Source of the DNA: Triops longicaudatus
Lineage: Eukaryota > Arthropoda > Branchiopoda > Notostraca > Triopsidae
Length of the DNA stretch: 64,000 nucleotides
Direction: 5' to 3'
NCBI GenBank assembly: GCA_022885665.1
Contig: JAGQDJ010000136.1
Span: forward strand, 62,001 to 126,000
The notes beneath the pieces were generated by a model. That model saw only the letters and a list, made by a program, of their open reading frames with translations. It was not told the origin of the DNA and made no database searches. The translations under genes and the position numbers were made by a program. Position 1 is the first letter of the stretch, and each line of letters begins with the position of its first letter. Shown here piece after piece: positions 63,001-64,000 of the stretch.

Positions 63001-64000
63001 GGTGACGGCTGCCTGACTTTTCTAGAATCTTTGGTAAGATTTTCCGAGTAGCCACGGTGGACTTGTTCGAACGAAGGACTAGTTCGCCTGTAGGAGGCGC
63101 GGAAGACATCGTCATGCTTCTTGGGGGCCTCCAAATTGTTGTACACCATAGTTTGCGTCCCATAGGACGATGCTGGAATTTCTATCGGTCGGGATTGCGG
63201 TTCTGAGTTATAAGTTAAATTACCCACACGGGACTTGTAATCCTGTGACCTTATTTCTTTATCACGGTCGTAATTATCTCTTCGATTGTTCGAGAACATG
63301 TTCCCTTCTTGCCCGAAGACGTAAGTGGCCAGTCGCTTGCTGGTACCTGGCTTAGTACTGGTATCGACCTCAGATGCTTCCTGATGTTTCCTGGAGTTTG
63401 TGTGACTCGGAAAGTATCCTCGATCTTCCTTCTCTTCGTCCTCAATGCGTTTTCTAGTTACATCGCGAGGCGAGTTGCTCTCAGAATCATAAGACATTCC
63501 GTGTGAATTTTTACTCCAATGACTCGTAGTGTTATTTTCTCGACGGGTAACATTGTCCTCTATTCGGGAGTGTTTTAGATCGTCGTCATGGAAATGACGA
63601 ATTGGAGAACGTTTTCGACCAAGGGGCGTGTTTTCTTCAAAGTCGTAAGAAATTCTGTGTGAATTTTTGTTCCACTGACTGGGGTTGATTTCTCTGCGAA
63701 TAGTGTTCTCGTCTACGCTGGAATGTTTCAAATCCTCGTCCTCGTGGAAATGTCGAACTGGACTAGTCCCTGGTTTAAATGTGGGAGATCGAGTTGGACT
63801 ACCATCCATGTAAGAAAATGGGCGATTTTTGACCACGTCGAAACTCAAGTTTGCGTTCCGTTCTGTGAAAAGATGCCGGGCTTGTTGTCTTTGCTTCGTT
63901 TCTTCGATTAACTGCTGAGCTAGCATGCTAACGTTGCCCCGGGTTAGCTTCGGTTTGCGTGTAGGGGATTGACTACTGTGGTACCTATATTCTGAATCCG
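60043..64000 (-). CDS. unrecognised long, charged, probably disordered protein; 5' end outside window
   Basis: Two coding exons are visible: 64000-61407 (open to the window edge) and 61128-60043. They join in phase 0 (GTACAG/GTGAGG to tttttag/GCGAAC). Together they encode about 1225 residues, ending AGWFRKIRK and TGA. The first ATG seen is at 63926, but the frame continues upstream to the window edge (...SSQSPTRKPKLTRGNVSM), so that ATG is probably internal. The protein is rich in Ser, Arg, Lys, Asp and Glu. It has no membrane segment or folded domain that I recognise. Features include two tandem copies of a unit of about 52 residues (residues 55-160 from that ATG), SP-R motifs, a PEPPSPR SH3-ligand-like site, a short hydrophobic patch NFFSVFLGG, and RSTQNL, a motif style common in cytoskeletal scaffolds. 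A cytoskeletal or scaffold role is only a guess. The next gene, vps45, starts 780 bp downstream on the same strand. Confidence 0.85.
63447..63764 (-). repeat. internal tandem duplication in the unrecognised protein
   Basis: Two consecutive units, 63764-63609 and 63608-63447, each begin SP(V/I)RHFH followed by an acidic run and DLKHS. Each continues with a TRRE/IRRE element, a W-(N/S)-KNSH segment and SYD, and ends R-K-R. A third, isolated copy of the opening motif, SPIRYFGDTDTERHS, lies in the last exon at about 60825-60781. The similarity is direct at the protein level. Confidence 0.85.

Overview
The window is AT-rich DNA from an animal nucleus, most likely an arthropod. Its genes have many exons with GT-AG introns, long non-coding stretches, microsatellites and short inverted-repeat elements. 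The arthropod call rests on the Eya C-terminus, which ends in a DMGFL type rather than the vertebrate LELEYL type. It is an inference; I cannot name the species.

All supported genes lie on the minus strand. From right to left: (1) at 64000-60043, the 3' part of a gene for a very long, charged, probably disordered protein, whose 5' end is outside the window and which I do not recognise; (2) at 59263-56112, a complete 12-exon vps45 gene (Sec1/Munc18 family, endosomal/TGN fusion), about 577 residues, with short introns; (3) a gene-free stretch of about 23 kb (56111-33008) with GC-richer islands, small transposon remnants and microsatellites; (4) at 32992-15520, a complete 14-exon eyes absent (eya) gene, 633 residues, with introns up to 3.6 kb; (5) a second gene-poor stretch (15519-3725); (6) at 3724-3634, one probable first coding exon encoding a signal peptide, whose remaining exons I could not find.

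Eya is the transcriptional co-activator and HAD-type phosphatase that partners Six proteins in the retinal determination network. The large empty regions around it suit a developmental regulator with distant enhancers. Vps45 is a housekeeping trafficking gene with compact structure, so the two gene types contrast sharply. The only mobile DNA I can support is non-autonomous: a family of about 0.15-0.3 kb elements with Tigger/pogo-like ends, a pair of decayed dispersed repeats, and AT-rich tandem arrays. Two homopolymer runs containing N bases (5246-5309 and 17436-17529) mark weak points in the assembly. I saw no rRNA, no convincing tRNA, no CRISPR array, no operon structure and no autonomous transposon or viral gene.
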